Shown: in pieces, positions 1 through 12,365 of the stretch | How the letters are laid out: the number at the start of each line of letters is the position of its first letter | Position numbering within the stretch: the stretch's first letter is position 1 | From: Auanema rhodensis | Lineage: Eukaryota > Nematoda > Chromadorea > Rhabditida > Rhabditidae | Direction of reading: 5' to 3' | DNA: 64,000 nt | NCBI GenBank assembly: GCA_964057225.1 | Contig: OZ059897.1 | Location: 11,966,001-12,030,000, forward strand | Made by a program: the position numbers and the translations under genes | The notes under the pieces: generated by a model | Told to the model about the DNA's origin: nothing | The model's input: only the letters and a program-made list of their open reading frames with translations | The model's database searches: none

Positions 1-250
1 CATTTGATTCTCATTCGAAAGTATCTGCATAGAGGATAATTAAAAATCTAATTAATTCTTTTAAAATTATATGCAAAGAATAATAACAGAGCATAAAGAG
101 AAAAAGTAACAAAAATTGTCAACATACCGTAACTAATTTTTGCTCAACTCCATTGTGGACTTCACACACAACGAAGAACATCCCTTCAACCAAATAATAT
201 AGAAGCTCAAGCTTTACCACGTTCCATCCTTTTTCAAATAATTTAGCCAT
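1..250 (-). CDS. 5' part of an unrecognised gene (runs off left edge)
   Basis: Two exons, 128-250 and 1-24, fit a gene on the minus strand. The ATG is at 250-248. The first exon gives 41 codons starting MAKLFEKGWNVVKLELL, ends at a good GTATGT donor, and joins in phase 0 to an exon after ATGCAG that begins ILSNENQM and continues past the window edge. The visible 49 residues are amphipathic with a hydrophobic stretch (LYYLVEGMFFVV). They are too short to assign to a family, so no function is proposed. Confidence 0.5.
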
Positions 251-804
251 GTTTTAATAGTGTTTTACTTGAGTACGAATAATAAATTTTTAAATACTGC
301 CTCATTTAATGAATGATGTTATTAACCAATTTAAACAACAAAATCTATTAAATTTATATAAGAAGTATTATAACAGTCCAGAATCGTTTATGTAAATTCT
401 TGTTAAATCTATAGTTTGCATTATATTTTTGAATTTTATAATTAAATCAATTTCAGCGTTTTAATTATATGTTTTATACACTTGTATTAAACTTATGTAC
501 TCCGATCACCATAATCAGTTTTCTATTATCATCCTTCTCTATTTCTCTTCATTCCCCATCACAAATGAACACTGGATTTAGGATTTTGTTAAGTTTAGAA
601 TGTTTTATGTAAGTTTTATTAAGAATATATTTCTAAAATTCTTACTTAAGTGGCTCATTATTCTCCTTACTGATATGCGCTGCAAAACCAAAATTTTTAG
701 CCCCTTGTTTCGGAGGATTTTATACAGGATTTTTTGTATATTTTCAAGTAACACCTATAAAAACAACTATATTTCTTATTTCTTTAGTATATTGTAAGTT
801 TTGA

Positions 805-1622
805 AATAAGGAAAATCTTGACTCTAGTGCAGTTTCCCCCTCCCCCACGGCCGTAAGCTCCTTTTGTCAAACGGTGCACACTTTTTGTCAATCTGCATAA
901 TTTTGAATGGGCGAGAGATATATCTTTCAGAACAGGGATTTGGGAAGAGGAGGGATGTGTAACTCGCTTCACGTGAAAGATAAAGAGATGCGGTTTTCAA
1001 AATTAGATTCCCCATGTCCATATTAATCTGAAAACATAATTTTATTGATATAGGTTCATGGTACCCATGTCTTTGAAATTTACGTGAACTTTAATTTATG
1101 CTAATTTAATGTACACGTGGTGTGCACATGGTATGTAACTCGCTTCACGTGAAAGATAAAGAGATGCGGTTTTCAAAATTAGATTCCCCATGTCCATATT
1201 AGTCTAAAAAAAAATTTTTATTGATATTGGTGCATGGTAACCATGACTTTGAAATTTACGTGAACTTTAATTTATGCTAATTAAGTGTACACGTGATGTG
1301 CACATGGTATGTAACTCGGTTCTCGTGAAAGATAGAAAGATGCAGTTTTCAAATTTGAATTTCCCGTGACCATATTAATCTAAAAACATAATTTTATTGA
1401 TATTGGTGCATGGTAATATCGGTTTTTAGCAAATTTTTTGTCATAAATAATAATCATTCATAAATTGAGCAATTTCACGTAAAATGGTTTCAAAAAGGTA
1501 TATTATTTTATTTTATTTTTAAATAACTGTGTGCAATTCGGTAAAAGGGGCGGGGCTTACGGTTTTGGGGGGTTAATTACGGCGAGGGGTGTGGAACTGT
1601 ACTCAAGCCAAAATCTTTGTTA
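805..1622. mobile_element. Non-autonomous DNA-transposon-like insertion with inverted ends
   Basis: The left part (about 811-895) and the right part (about 1528-1616) are imperfect inverted copies. AAAATCTTGACTC with the C-rich GTTTCCCCCTCCCC block and CCGTAAGC on the left is mirrored on the right by GGGGCTTACGG, the G-rich block, GGAACTGTACTC and CCAAAATCTTTG. The interior carries the 176-bp tandem repeats. There is no coding capacity. It lies wholly inside the large intron of the chemoreceptor relic. Target-site duplications could not be defined by eye. Confidence 0.5.
959..1418. repeat. 176-bp tandem repeat, about 2.6 copies
   Basis: Units start at 959, 1135 and 1311 with GTAACTCGCTTC or a close variant, exactly 176 bp apart. 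The first two are nearly identical; the third is diverged and truncated at about 1418. Each unit contains CACGTG-type palindromic words (TTCACGTGAAAG, TGTACACGTGGTGTGCAC). Confidence 0.9.
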
Positions 1623-2424
1623 ATAGATAAAAACTTTACAATTTATGAAGTTTATGCTGGATTAACCATCTTTATGTTCTATCAGCGATATAACGCTTTA
1701 CAATTACGACCACGACGACAACTTAACTATATTGTATATTTTGTATTATGTTTCTTATATTGTGTGAATCCTGTGATATTTCTTATTATAACAAAATTAG
1801 AAAATGTTGAAGAAGTTAACAATGACTGTTTAAAGGTTTTTCATGTCTTATACTTCAATATAATCTGTTTTTAGATGTATTTGGGTGATCCCAAAGATGT
1901 CATCTCAGAAAATAGTATAGTAATATCATATACTAAATCTGGATGGAAAGTTATTACTTTTCTATTCTCTAACATGTTGCATGTTTTTTTCTTTTTTGTT
2001 CAAATCAGTTCATTAGGAATACTCATTATATTGAAATTTGAAAAGTTGAAATCAAGCATGTCGCAACAAACTATTAATTCTCACAAGCTATTTATGAAAA
2101 TTAATTTCATCCAGGTAATAATGATGTTGAACTTAATTAATTAAATATACTATTAAGCTCATTGTTTTAATAATAGCAGCTTGTTTGACTTTTGTTTTTT
2201 TTCTATTTCCATTTCTAAATATTAATATATTAGGTAAGATAGTAGTTATCCTTAAATTATTTGATGTTACATGGTTTTTAGAAATTCAACATTTTCTCAT
2301 TGGTATGTTAAGTATACTCTTCGTATGTGGATCAATGCTAACCATATATTCAGTACCATCTTATAGAAAATCAATTATAAATCTTTTTACACTGAAATCC
2401 CGTGTACATCTGATTTCTATGTAA

Positions 2425-2763
2425 CAAGAGATTTTATAATTTAAATATAAGATTTTCAATAATGATTGTGTACTATAGTAGTATAGAATGTAGAATAGCA
2501 TGTATTCTAAGTGGTAGTAATAGGAATAAAGTCTTAATTATCTAAAGACGACTTGAATACGATAACGTATAATTGTCGTACAAGTACTACAATTGAAAAA
2601 AAAATTGGTTATTCAAAATTGAATTCAAAGAATTGTTGCTGAAAAGGAAAATTTGTTAGTGAAAAAAATATTTATAAAACATTATCTATAAACAATAAAC
2701 TATGAATTGTCCTGAGCATGCGTTTAATGCGTATATACATACATAGATATATGATGAATATCA
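2425..2763. other. Intergenic gap
   Basis: AT-rich spacer between the chemoreceptor relic and the 3' end of the first MLT-10-like gene. No gene seen. Confidence 0.6.
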
Positions 2764-5152
2764 TCAAGATAATATCGTCGGAGATAAAACATTTGCCATT
2801 AACACGCTTTTTGATAAAACTGAGGGTGATAAAACTCCTGGAGACAAGATCGGTCCTCCTAAAACCATTGGAGATAAAACATCCGGACACAGTACTAAAG
2901 GTGATAACACAAGAGGTGAGAGAATATAAGGATTAATAACATTGGGAGATAATACATATGGAGTTAAGATAAACGGAGCCATGACTAATGGAGAAAGAAC
3001 ATAAGGAGAAAGTAAATAAGGTGATAAGATGAATGGTAAAGGTACTGAAGGGGACATTACCCATGGGCCGAGAACTGATGGATTCAGAATCAGTGGTGAG
3101 AATATGTTAGGAGATAGAACGACAGGTCCTAATATAGATAGGCCAAAAACAGGAGCAAACGCATATGGCTGTAATACTACTGGTGATAATACGGATATAG
3201 GAAAAATTGTATTTCTAGTAGAATCTGGAGCAAGTTGTCGTTTAACACGTCGCTAAATTCCGTAAAAACAAATATTTCTCATAGATTTAGATGTAACATA
3301 CCTTACCATATGCAAGTTCTTCAACAGTATTCCATAGAGCACTCCAACGTTCAGAACTTGTTTTTTGCTTATAATCCGTTATATTAAATCCTGTATTATA
3401 ACGATCTAGACCTAATAATTATATTTGTTAACTTATAATAATAATAATTATAATAATATAAAATAGTACCATATTCTGAATGAAGTTTTTCTATTTGATC
3501 TGATTCAAGAAATGATATTCCAGATTGTTTATAATCTTTTTTTTGAACAGAGTTGAATGATTTTTTCATACTTTTAAAGCTTTTTGTTATATTTTGTGAA
3601 ACTTCTATAAGACTGTTAGATATTCCAAAAGAATACATGTGATTCAAAACCTGAAGATATTTGAAAAAAATTTATAATATCATCAATCAATCACTTACTT
3701 TCATCGCACTTTCAACAGTTTTTCTTGCACCCGATAATTCCATAATCATATGAAGTACAGTGTCTCTATCTGATTTATCCATTCCGCTCTTATCTAATAT
3801 CTAAAATATTTAATTTAATTAAATAATTATTTAATTAATTATTATAATTATACCTCCGGAATTGGTAATATTTGTTGTTCTGCTGAATCTTTATACATAG
3901 GAAAGATAGCTGGAGATAAAAACTTCTTCCGCTCCTTATCATCGCTCACAATTGGAAATATCCTGGGACTGAGAACACGTATATTATCATTTTTACTTAT
4001 TTTTGCGAATTTGTTTATAAAGCTCATAATGCCATTTAAATCGAAATCCATCTAAATTGAAAGTAATCTAAAATGCATTTAAAATTGAAATTGTGCCTTC
4101 TGAGCATCCTTAGAATCTGGTGGTTCCATGACAATGTCATACATTCTCTTAGTATATACCATTGTTGATTTCTCAGGTTTCGGTTTATCAATCTTTTTCT
4201 GCATTTTAAGAAGATTTGCATAAGTTTTTATCCAAGTTTCAGAATTATGAGTATTATTTGTTTGAGCAAATATATTTAAAAAAAGGTTTGTTATTGTTTT
4301 CACAGGTTTATTATCTGTTGATAATAAACTTGGCATTTTATCTAATCGTTTTATCTGAAATATTATTTTAATAATCTTATTAATTAATAAATAGAAAAGT
4401 ACTTGTGAAAATTTAGGTTCAATCAGACGATGAGGGCTCCGTTTAGCTCTTCGCTTTTTATACCACAATTCTTTATCTTTATCTGGGAATCTATATGGAA
4501 TTCTGAAAATATTTCCTTTTTCTGTTGAAAGACATAATGTTTCCAGAAATATATAGAAATATGAAATATATATTTAACTGAAAACAATTTTAAAACTATA
4601 TTGTAAAGTGAACAATAGAAAATCTGATCAATTGATCTTAAATTTAATGGAAAAATCGAAATAACAAGACAAGCTAAATAAGCAAATAAGTACCGTCGGC
4701 GGTTTAAAGAGATTAATGAATGTTCTAGAAGATGACGTTGTCTGGCATCGAATAAGCACTTAGCAGATAAGCTTAAATCTTTAACTATTTTAATTTTTTT
4801 CAAACACAATCCTAGAGCATTTGAATTTCCTTAATTTTTTAAATATTGATTATAGAAAGAATAAATAAATATAAAACATACCATAACTAATTTCTTTTGT
4901 TAATCTTTTTCCTAGTTGTCCTAGTATTGCTTTAAGAGAATATAAATACCAATTATGATGAAGTTCTTTCATATTTTTAACTCCTTTCTCATCTAATTGA
5001 ATATCTTTTATACGTTTATCAATTAAATCGCCTAAATTACTTGATAGAAGCATTTAAAATTAAAATTTAAACAATAAATAATCATAAATATACTTACTTG
5101 TAATTAATGGTAAAATGAGAATTAGAAAAAAAATAGAAAATAGACTCTGCAT
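2764..5152 (-). CDS. MLT-10-like moulting-cycle protein, copy A
   Basis: Ten exons: 5094-5152, 4882-5039, 4694-4811, 4403-4521, 4097-4354, 3854-4051, 3699-3800, 3470-3650, 3302-3411, 2764-3252. Exon 1 is a signal peptide (MQSLFSIFFLILILPLIT). The middle resembles the nematode MLT-10/DUF644 family (LDEKG..., RRAKRSPHRLI, VLSPRIFPI, DRDTVLHMIMELSGARKT). The last 160 residues are the family's hydrophobic/proline tail, dozens of xLSPxxLSP units such as FILSPYLLSPYVLSP. Family members are secreted nematode proteins; C. elegans MLT-10 is needed for moulting in the epidermis. The intron 4052-4096 has a GC donor. One join, exon 3 (ends phase 2) to exon 4 (needs phase 1), is out of frame by one base, next to a 5-A run at 4517-4521. 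This may be an assembly indel or a real break. A paralogue lies about 2.5 kb away on the same strand. Confidence 0.85.
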
Positions 5153-5927
5153 AGCATCAAACTTACAAATGTACTGATTTTCTTGCGCCTTTTGTTTTTT
5201 GTTGAAAAGAGAGAGTAATTAACCCAGAAAAACTTCATGCGGTATGAAGTAATATGAACCCCTTTTCGTATATATCCCAGACTGTTGATATCTCAATAAA
5301 ATGTACTTAATATACGATATATCCAATAATCTTACTTGACAAGTTTAGGCAATATTTCTATGAGGTCAGAAAACCGTTATAATAACCAGTATATCCAGGA
5401 AAATAGCTACTAATTTATACGAAAATTATTTTATTCCTTTTTTTTGTAATTTTGATAAATAAACTGAGCAAGAAAATGCAACCAATTCACTTGTTTCGAA
5501 AAGTAAAATGATAACATTGCGCATGACCTCTTCACGTGCTTGGAGCAAATCTTTTGAAAATTTGAAAAGAAAAAATAATATTTATCGATCTTGAGGACAT
5601 AATAAGGAATGTTTATTGAGTTTACATATTAGTATGTGAATTTATAATTGTAACATGTTATTGAGAAAATCTGGTTTTTTTTAAATATTATTGATGTTGT
5701 GCTTCACTCTTTTCTTCTTCTAGTTGTTCATCAAGATTAAAATGAAAGGTGAAAAAACTAAAGATTGTAAGAACAAACGTTTAATAAACAAATGACGATA
5801 AGATTATCTTTATCCCAAAATGAGAGAAACAATAAAAAAATGAATACGTAGTAGACCAAAATGATTAAGACAAATATATAGATTAGTAGTTTAATTATTT
5901 ACAGAAATAAATTTATTATCATGATTG
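5153..5927. other. Intergenic gap, presumed promoter side of MLT-10-like copy A
   Basis: AT-rich sequence upstream of the copy A start. No gene or clear element seen. Confidence 0.5.
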
Positions 5928-6375
5928 TCTTACGGTAGGTCCGAGAACTGAAAAACCGTAAACGGGTGAGAACATATATGGAGAGAGTACAGTTGGATTG
6001 AGAACTGAGATCCATCTTTTAGATCTTCGGGCTACTTCATTCTATGAACGAGAAAATTTGAAACAAAAATTCCTATGATTTGGCTTACTGTGGAGTTTCT
6101 TGCAATCAAACGAACTCTATCCCAAAGACCATTTTCTCTTTGTTCAGTTGTTTGATTACGGTATGTATCAAGATTAAATCCATTATCATCATCCAATTTC
6201 ATACCTTAAGCAATAACAAAGTTGAAAATTTAGGTTTCACAAGTAAAAGCTTGTTTAACCTTGTTTTGAATATAAATCTTCAATTTGATTTGTTTCTAAG
6301 AAAGTAAATCCACGATTTTTCATATCTGTATGTTGTAAACCATTGAATGACTAAAATATGAATCTTATCCTTAAC
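5928..6375 (-). pseudogene. Duplicated three-exon fragment of MLT-10-like copy B
   Basis: This stretch repeats 8018-8465 at a constant offset of 2090 bp with almost no differences (one is at about 6030). It contains copies of three consecutive copy B exons, at 6260-6350, 6089-6204 and 5934-6041, with splice sites intact, but no signal peptide exon before them and no LSP-tail exon after them. It is therefore an orphan gene fragment. The near-identity, introns included, points to very recent duplication or gene conversion. Confidence 0.85.
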
Positions 6376-6574
6376 TCATTACAGGTAGTTATTCAAATAA
6401 CTTTAAAATTATAAAATTACAGTTCTTATTCTTAATTAATTTGAGAAAAATATATCATTTTGATCTTCTTTTAATGTTGATGTTCTTTGTCTTCTTATTC
6501 TGATATGCTTAACGGACCTTATGCAACACACATCCTTTCTTCTTTAATATCTATGACGTACGTATAACGAATTC

Positions 6575-7065
6575 AAAAGTTCAAATAACGTGAAAATTAA
6601 AATTTTGAACTGGAATCCAAAATTTTGATGGGGAAGAATCGTAGAAGAAACCGAAGTTTATTCTGTTTGATTTGAATATTAAGAATGAACTTATTGTTTC
6701 AAGAAATGTGATGATATATGTATGTGAAACGTAATATCTCTGATCAAAGAACTGAGCTATAACACAAGCAAAGACTGTCCAATCAAAAGGATCCAATTCA
6801 TTACCGTATTTATCAAATAAAGTTATTATAAGCCTATACCATAATGCAAAATATGTTGAAAATTACATTTGCATATCTACAAATTCTTTACGAACAAGTA
6901 TTTTGGATTGTTTTAGTTTGCGATTGAGTGTTGGAATTTCGTAAAGTATCAAAGATTCAAAAATTTTTCTTTAATTCAAACGGGGCATGTACACAAGTGT
7001 TGAATGTGGAAGGTTTACTGTACATGGCTGTTCGTATGTGTTATAGCCTTCAGAAACTTTTCACA
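6575..7065 (-). CDS. Unidentified exons, possible gene remnant
   Basis: Minus-strand pieces join in phase across introns of normal size: one ending ITHTNSHVQ (about 7008-7055), one reading KIFESLILYEIPTLNRKLKQ (about 6867-6960), and one reading LIITLFDKYGNELDPFDWTV (upper edge about 6831). An upstream stop and missing flanks leave no start and no convincing end. The helical, leucine-rich character loosely recalls a nuclear-receptor ligand-binding domain, but I cannot support that assignment. It may be a remnant trapped between the two MLT-10-like genes. Confidence 0.25.
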
Positions 7066-7618
7066 TATAACCAATTAATTTCTAAATGATTATTTCATAT
7101 TGTTTTAAAAAATTGAAAAACTTAATCTATATTTCATTTAAACTTGTATTATCAACCAGTGTTATCACATACAAAGGTGATTTGTGTTGACATAAATAAG
7201 ATTTCGGCGAACTTTAAAGATTGAACGGTGTGCCATGGTTCATTTATGAATTCATACTTATTTGTAACTAATCTATATGTATATATTATAATAACTAGAA
7301 AACTTCAAACTTAAGTTTTATTATAAAAATTTTTATGAAATTCTAGTATTAAATACATTTTTTACTTTTTGTATATTAATGTATATATTTATATTTAAAA
7401 TATAGTATAACATATATCAACTGTATAAAAGACTTACACGCATAATATTGGGATATTGCATGAGACCTATCTCAAAGATAGTTAAAAACAGAACAAATAA
7501 AACAAATTAATAGATTAGATTACAATATTATATATGTATAATTATTAAATAAGTTTCTTCTTATTATTATAGCTCAAAAAATTATTAATTTTCGATAATT
7601 AAGGTGAAAGCTGATCAA
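7066..7618. other. Intergenic gap
   Basis: Very AT-rich, with no coding exon or element recognised; lies downstream of MLT-10-like copy B. Confidence 0.6.
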
Positions 7619-10600
7619 TTAAGAAAGAACGGTAGGAGAAAGAACTGATGCCATAAGAACTGATTTTGATAGAACTGATGGTGAACCTACTCCAGGTGAG
7701 AGAATTGCACCTCCGAGGACCATAGGAGATAAAACATCAGGGCATAGCACTGTTGGTGAAAGAACAAGAGGAGATAGAACATAAGGATTAATAACATTGG
7801 GAGATAATACATATGGAGTTAAGATAAACGGAGCAAAAACCAAAGGTGAAATAACATAAGGAGAAAGTAAATAAGGTGATAAGATGAAAGGCATTCCTAC
7901 GGCTGGAGATAGAACATATGGTGAAAGAACTGAAGGATTCAGAATGAGAGGAGAGAATAAAGATGGTGAGAGTACCTGGAAAACATTTCTACATTATATT
8001 ATGAAACAATATTATAATCTTACGGTAGGTCCGAGAACTGAAAAACCGTAAACGGGTGAGAACATATATGGAGAGAGTACAGTTGGATTGAGAACTGAGA
8101 TCCATCTTTTAGATCTTCGTGCTACTTCATTCTATGAACGAGAAAATTTGAAACAAAAATTCCTATGATTTGGCTTACTGTGGAGTTTCTTGCAATCAAA
8201 CGAACTCTATCCCAAAGACCATTTTCTCTTTGTTCAGTTGTTTGATTACGGTATGTATCAAGATTAAATCCATTATCATCATCCAATTTCATACCTTAAG
8301 CAATAACAAAGTTGAAAATTTAGGTTTCACAAGTAAAAGCTTGTTTAACCTTGTTTTGAATATAAATCTTCAATTTGATTTGTTTCTAAGAAAGTAAATC
8401 CACGATTTTTCATATCTGTATGTTGTAAACCATTGAATGACTAAAACATCAATCTTATTTTTAATTCTAGTTCAAACTTATTCCCACCTTTTCTAATTCC
8501 TTAAAGTTTTTTTCAATTCGTTGAGTTACTTCTAGTAATTCTCCTTCCAATCCGAAAAAGTTCATGTTTTTAAGTACTTTTAGAGCATCATCAATTGTTT
8601 CTCTAGCTCCAGACAGGTCCATTACGAGATCAAGAACCAAGTCTCTGTCTTTTCCTTGAAGACCAGTGACTTCCAACAGCTGAATATTGAAATTGTACTT
8701 TTTATTTGAAAAACTATATGAATTTGGCTTTCAATGATATAATAGATGGTGATAAACTTTCGTTTTTATAATTATGATATGAAAAATGTTGCAAAGTGTG
8801 AACCATCTAATGAAGTTCAACACCATTTATCTTGAAATAAGGTTGCGGCGAACACATAATAGATAGAATCTATCTCATTTGGTAATAGTCAAAGAAAAGG
8901 TTGGCTAAAAGTGAGAGAAAATATCTGTATCTAAACTACTCCCACAACTTTTTGTTCGAACGATCAGTCTTTTAACCTTTACATCTTTTTGTCTTTTGAT
9001 GTATTATATAATACGGTTTTGCTCTTTTATAAACTGTAAACTCAACATTTCACAATTTCTAATGAATTAATACCTTAGGGATTGGGAGAATTTGATTTTC
9101 AGTATCATCATTATAAAATGGTAGAATAGATGGTGATAAACTTCCTTTGATTTCTGATTTATCTGGCATAACTGATGCGAAACGTGGGCTAAAATTCGAT
9201 ATTTTTAGTTTCCTTTTTATATTTCTGTATCATCACTCACCTCAAGAACTTGATGTTTGCATTTTTCTTGAAACTTCCTTTAGAGTTTTCAATAGTTCCT
9301 ATCAATTCATAAGCTTCTCGTACAAGTGGGGGTAAAAATTGCTAAAACATTATATATTGTTTATAGGCTGAATATTTGGAGAAATTCTTCTTTTTTTTTT
9401 TTCAAATATTTGATATCTTATAATCACATTTTGATCGCATTCAATAAATTGTAATGGAAAGTGAAAATTCCTATCAACTGAGCTCAAAAATGTGATTGAA
9501 ATCTCATGAAATAAGAAAAAATACATATAAGTTATTTGAATTTTTTTGTTTAAAAAAAAACATTCGAAACTGGGGCTGAAAGCCGTTATCTATCATATCC
9601 AAGAGATCAACTAATCAAACGTCCAGACAGTTGATGTGATGATGACAGTTGTGATTTTCATTTTCAAGTTTAAATATGGATAAGGTGGATGGAGAAGAAA
9701 ATGAGATATGGAAGAGATCATGCATATGCATGTAGATTTAATAGACAATTATACACAAAAACCTTTAAAAATTTTTGAAAAAGGTCAAGAAAACTAATAG
9801 GTTGCTACCTTAGTATCCTGCATTTGTGATGGTTCTTCATTTCCTAAAACCAAATCAAGCATTCTCATATCATAGATTTTTGCTCCTTTTTCCTTGGCTC
9901 GAACATCCATAGCTTTTTTAACATCTAAAAGATTTTTATAGCTGTCGGTCCATTTCTTTCTGTAAAAAGATCGAGATTTTTAAGAAACATCAAGTGTATT
10001 TGCCTTTTCTCTTCGTTCTCTTTCTTTTGAATTAATACACGTATCATGTTTACGACCTTTTCAATGACGCTTCGATCAGCTGATTTCATGTTCGGGACTT
10101 TCTCTGTTTTTTTGACCTAAAGCAATGAATGGCTTTTAAAGACATAAGAAAGGGGGAACTTACAAAGAAACCTTCAACTCCATCACTCTTGCTCACAACA
10201 TCAGTAATCAAACGATATGGACTTCTACGTACTCTTCTGCTTCTATATTCCCAGAATTTGGTTTTTCTGACTGGCGTATGATTCAAATTTCCTTGTTGCT
10301 CCAATTTCTGATAATGATGAATTTAAAATAGTAAATTAGATAATGAACTACCTTAAGTAGCTTCTTGAGTTTTTGAATTTTTGATTTCGTTGATACTTTT
10401 TTAATTTTATGCATTATTAGAGGTTTTCTTTTATACTGAACGGATTCATTTTTTTTGTTTTCAACAGTATTTCTGAAACAAATGAAACGTTATGAAACAT
10501 TAAATTAGATAATATATAACTTACTTTTCCATAATAAATGAAATATTTTTAGTTTTATTATCTTCTTTAATTTCAGTTTTAACTTGTTTAGTTCTGAAAA

Positions 10601-11088
10601 TATTAAAAGAAATAACAATTTGAAACTTTAGTTTAAAAAACCTTTTAATGGGTTGAGAATCAAGTATATCTTTAGCATCAACTATACATTGAGCTGAGGT
10701 TACTATATCTCTATTATCTTTTATTTTATTTAAACATTTATACAATTTTCTTCTATCATCTGAAATATAAACATATGATGTTATTGAGGACTAAACAATG
10801 CAACTTCGCTCTAATTGATCATAAACATCTTTTCCTAATTGGCCAATAATAGCTTTAATTGAATGAAGATACCAATTATAGTGCACAGTTTTCACTCTAT
10901 CAAAACCTTTTTCATCTAAACGTATTTTTTCTATAACTTCCGCTTTCTTTTCATAACTATTTAATGTATCTGAATTGCATAAACCTGAAAAAGAACAAGC
11001 ATTTGATTAACTTTCAAACTTAATAGAAATGAAACTCACCATAATGAACAAGGAAAAGAAGAAGAAACCAACTCTGTCTGAGCATCAT
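7619..11088 (-). CDS. MLT-10-like moulting-cycle protein, copy B
   Basis: Fifteen exons: 11040-11088, 10805-10984, 10642-10759, 10525-10593, 10353-10472, 10164-10307, 9989-10116, 9809-9959, 9241-9341, 9074-9188, 8488-8679, 8350-8440, 8179-8294, 8024-8131, 7619-7975. It has the same plan as copy A: signal peptide (MMLRQSWFLLLFLVHYG), the conserved block RLDEKGFDRVK...NWYLHSIKAIIGQLGK, the basic motif RRVRRSPYRLI, SPRFASVMPDKS, LVMDLSGARETIDDALK, then the LSP-repeat tail. It carries an extra lysine-rich insert (10353-10593) that copy A lacks. Odd points: the join from exon 10353-10472 to 10164-10307 is off by one base, fixed if one A is added to the 6-A run at 10397-10402. The intron 9960-9988 is only 29 nt, and one extra T in a 5-T run would remove the need for it. 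The protein is probably secreted into the cuticle space, by family analogy. Confidence 0.85.
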
Positions 11089-12365
11089 TCCGAGTTTTGT
11101 CCTAGTTACAGTATAACCTACAGTACACTCAGACTTGAAGTTTGCAAACTATAGAAACAAACTGAAACGAAGAGGTTATCTGAGATTCTGAAAAATGAAG
11201 CAACGCCTTCAGACTTCTAGATTCGTTTATATAACTTTGAGAAAATTATCCAGCAGGGTAAATTACAGAAATTTAAAAAAAAAAAACAAAAAAAGTTGAG
11301 AGAATAGTTGTTAGGCCATAAAGTCAGATATGATATCACAGAAGCATTGAAGATGAACTACGATGATACCAAGACGTAATTGATACAAAAGAGAACAAAA
11401 TTCTATCTTTGCCCTAAGATAAGAATGAAATTCATGGAGAAAATCCAAGATGAAAGATGAGATGATCAACCTCTTTCTCGTACCCCCACCACCTATCTCT
11501 CTTCTCTTTGAATCCTTCCTTCCTTTCTTTTGTTCTCTTTCTGTAGAGCACTTGTATCAATCGTATTACAGACCAAAGGTTTATAGAAACATTAAGAAAA
11601 TACAAGAAGAAATAGATAAGACGTCACTTAATGTACTCTAATCCGAAATATTTCAAAATGTCAAGACTAACTTTTTGGTCTTTGAAATCTGAGGGAATCA
11701 TATAAAAGTCCATGATTTAAAAAAACCTTTGCGACCTATTTTTCATGATACTTGATAATCATCCTGCATAAGTTCAAAATGTGCCGGCTCCGAAATTATC
11801 GTTTCCTGCAATAAATCAAAAAAAAAAGATAAATTGACAAGAACTTCAATGCATACTTGTTCCACAACTTTATTAAGGTTGGAACTCTAAAAAGGTGTCA
11901 TACAAATTTCATAACGTTTGAAACTGCATTCAAAACCGTGAAAAACTACTTATGACCTTCAATGTACAGACGAGTACACTAGTAATATGGTATCCGCCTT
12001 ATAATTCATTATGTTATTATTTCAATGCTCATTGCTTCATTGCACATTACTTTTTCACTTTTGCATTACTGTAAATCATCAAGTAATTATTAAATAAAAA
12101 TCATTCCGATCATTCTTTAATCCAATTTTATATATAAAAATATCTTTACGATATAGTTAATAATTTTAAAAAATTTATATTATAATATTTAAAATTTACA
12201 TACGTACTTTTGCGAATATACATTTATTAATAAGCTCATATTATTAATTTATATAATATTTGCATGAAAGGCGTTTTCAAAAACATTTAAACAATTTATA
12301 ATAAGAATCTTATTCATTTTTTGTATGTGTATTTGATATCACTATATTATAGATTCAATAGAAAG
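11089..12365. other. Intergenic gap, likely promoters on both sides
   Basis: Separates divergent copy B and the coiled-coil gene. A short pyrimidine-rich stretch lies near 11470-11540. No exon, RNA gene or repeat recognised. Confidence 0.5.

Larger units (their letters stand above)
701..2424 (+). pseudogene. Serpentine chemoreceptor (Srh/Str-like), 5' part unclear, probably decayed
   Basis: Exons 701-793, 1627-1835, 1875-2114 and 2180-2424 encode consecutive membrane helices of a nematode seven-helix chemoreceptor. Exon 701-793 (PCFGGFYTGFFVYFQV) resembles TM2, the next carries TM3-TM4 with FMFYQRYNALQLRPRR, the third holds TM5, and the last holds TM6-TM7 ending with VPSYRKSIINLF, a typical cytoplasmic tail entry. 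The first two exons join in phase across an 833-nt intron that contains the structured repeat element described separately. Two defects suggest decay. I find no in-phase exon for TM1 upstream of 701. The last intron (2115-2179) joins phase 0 to an exon needing another phase and would hit a stop at once. A one-base assembly error could also explain the second defect. In the living family these receptors sit in sensory neuron cilia. Confidence 0.6.

Noticed and set aside
8738-8765. Intron copy of a TAGATGGTGATAAACTT word also in the exon at 9074-9188 (LSPSI)
   Set aside because: It looks like a small exon remnant inside the intron of MLT-10-like copy B, too short to interpret.
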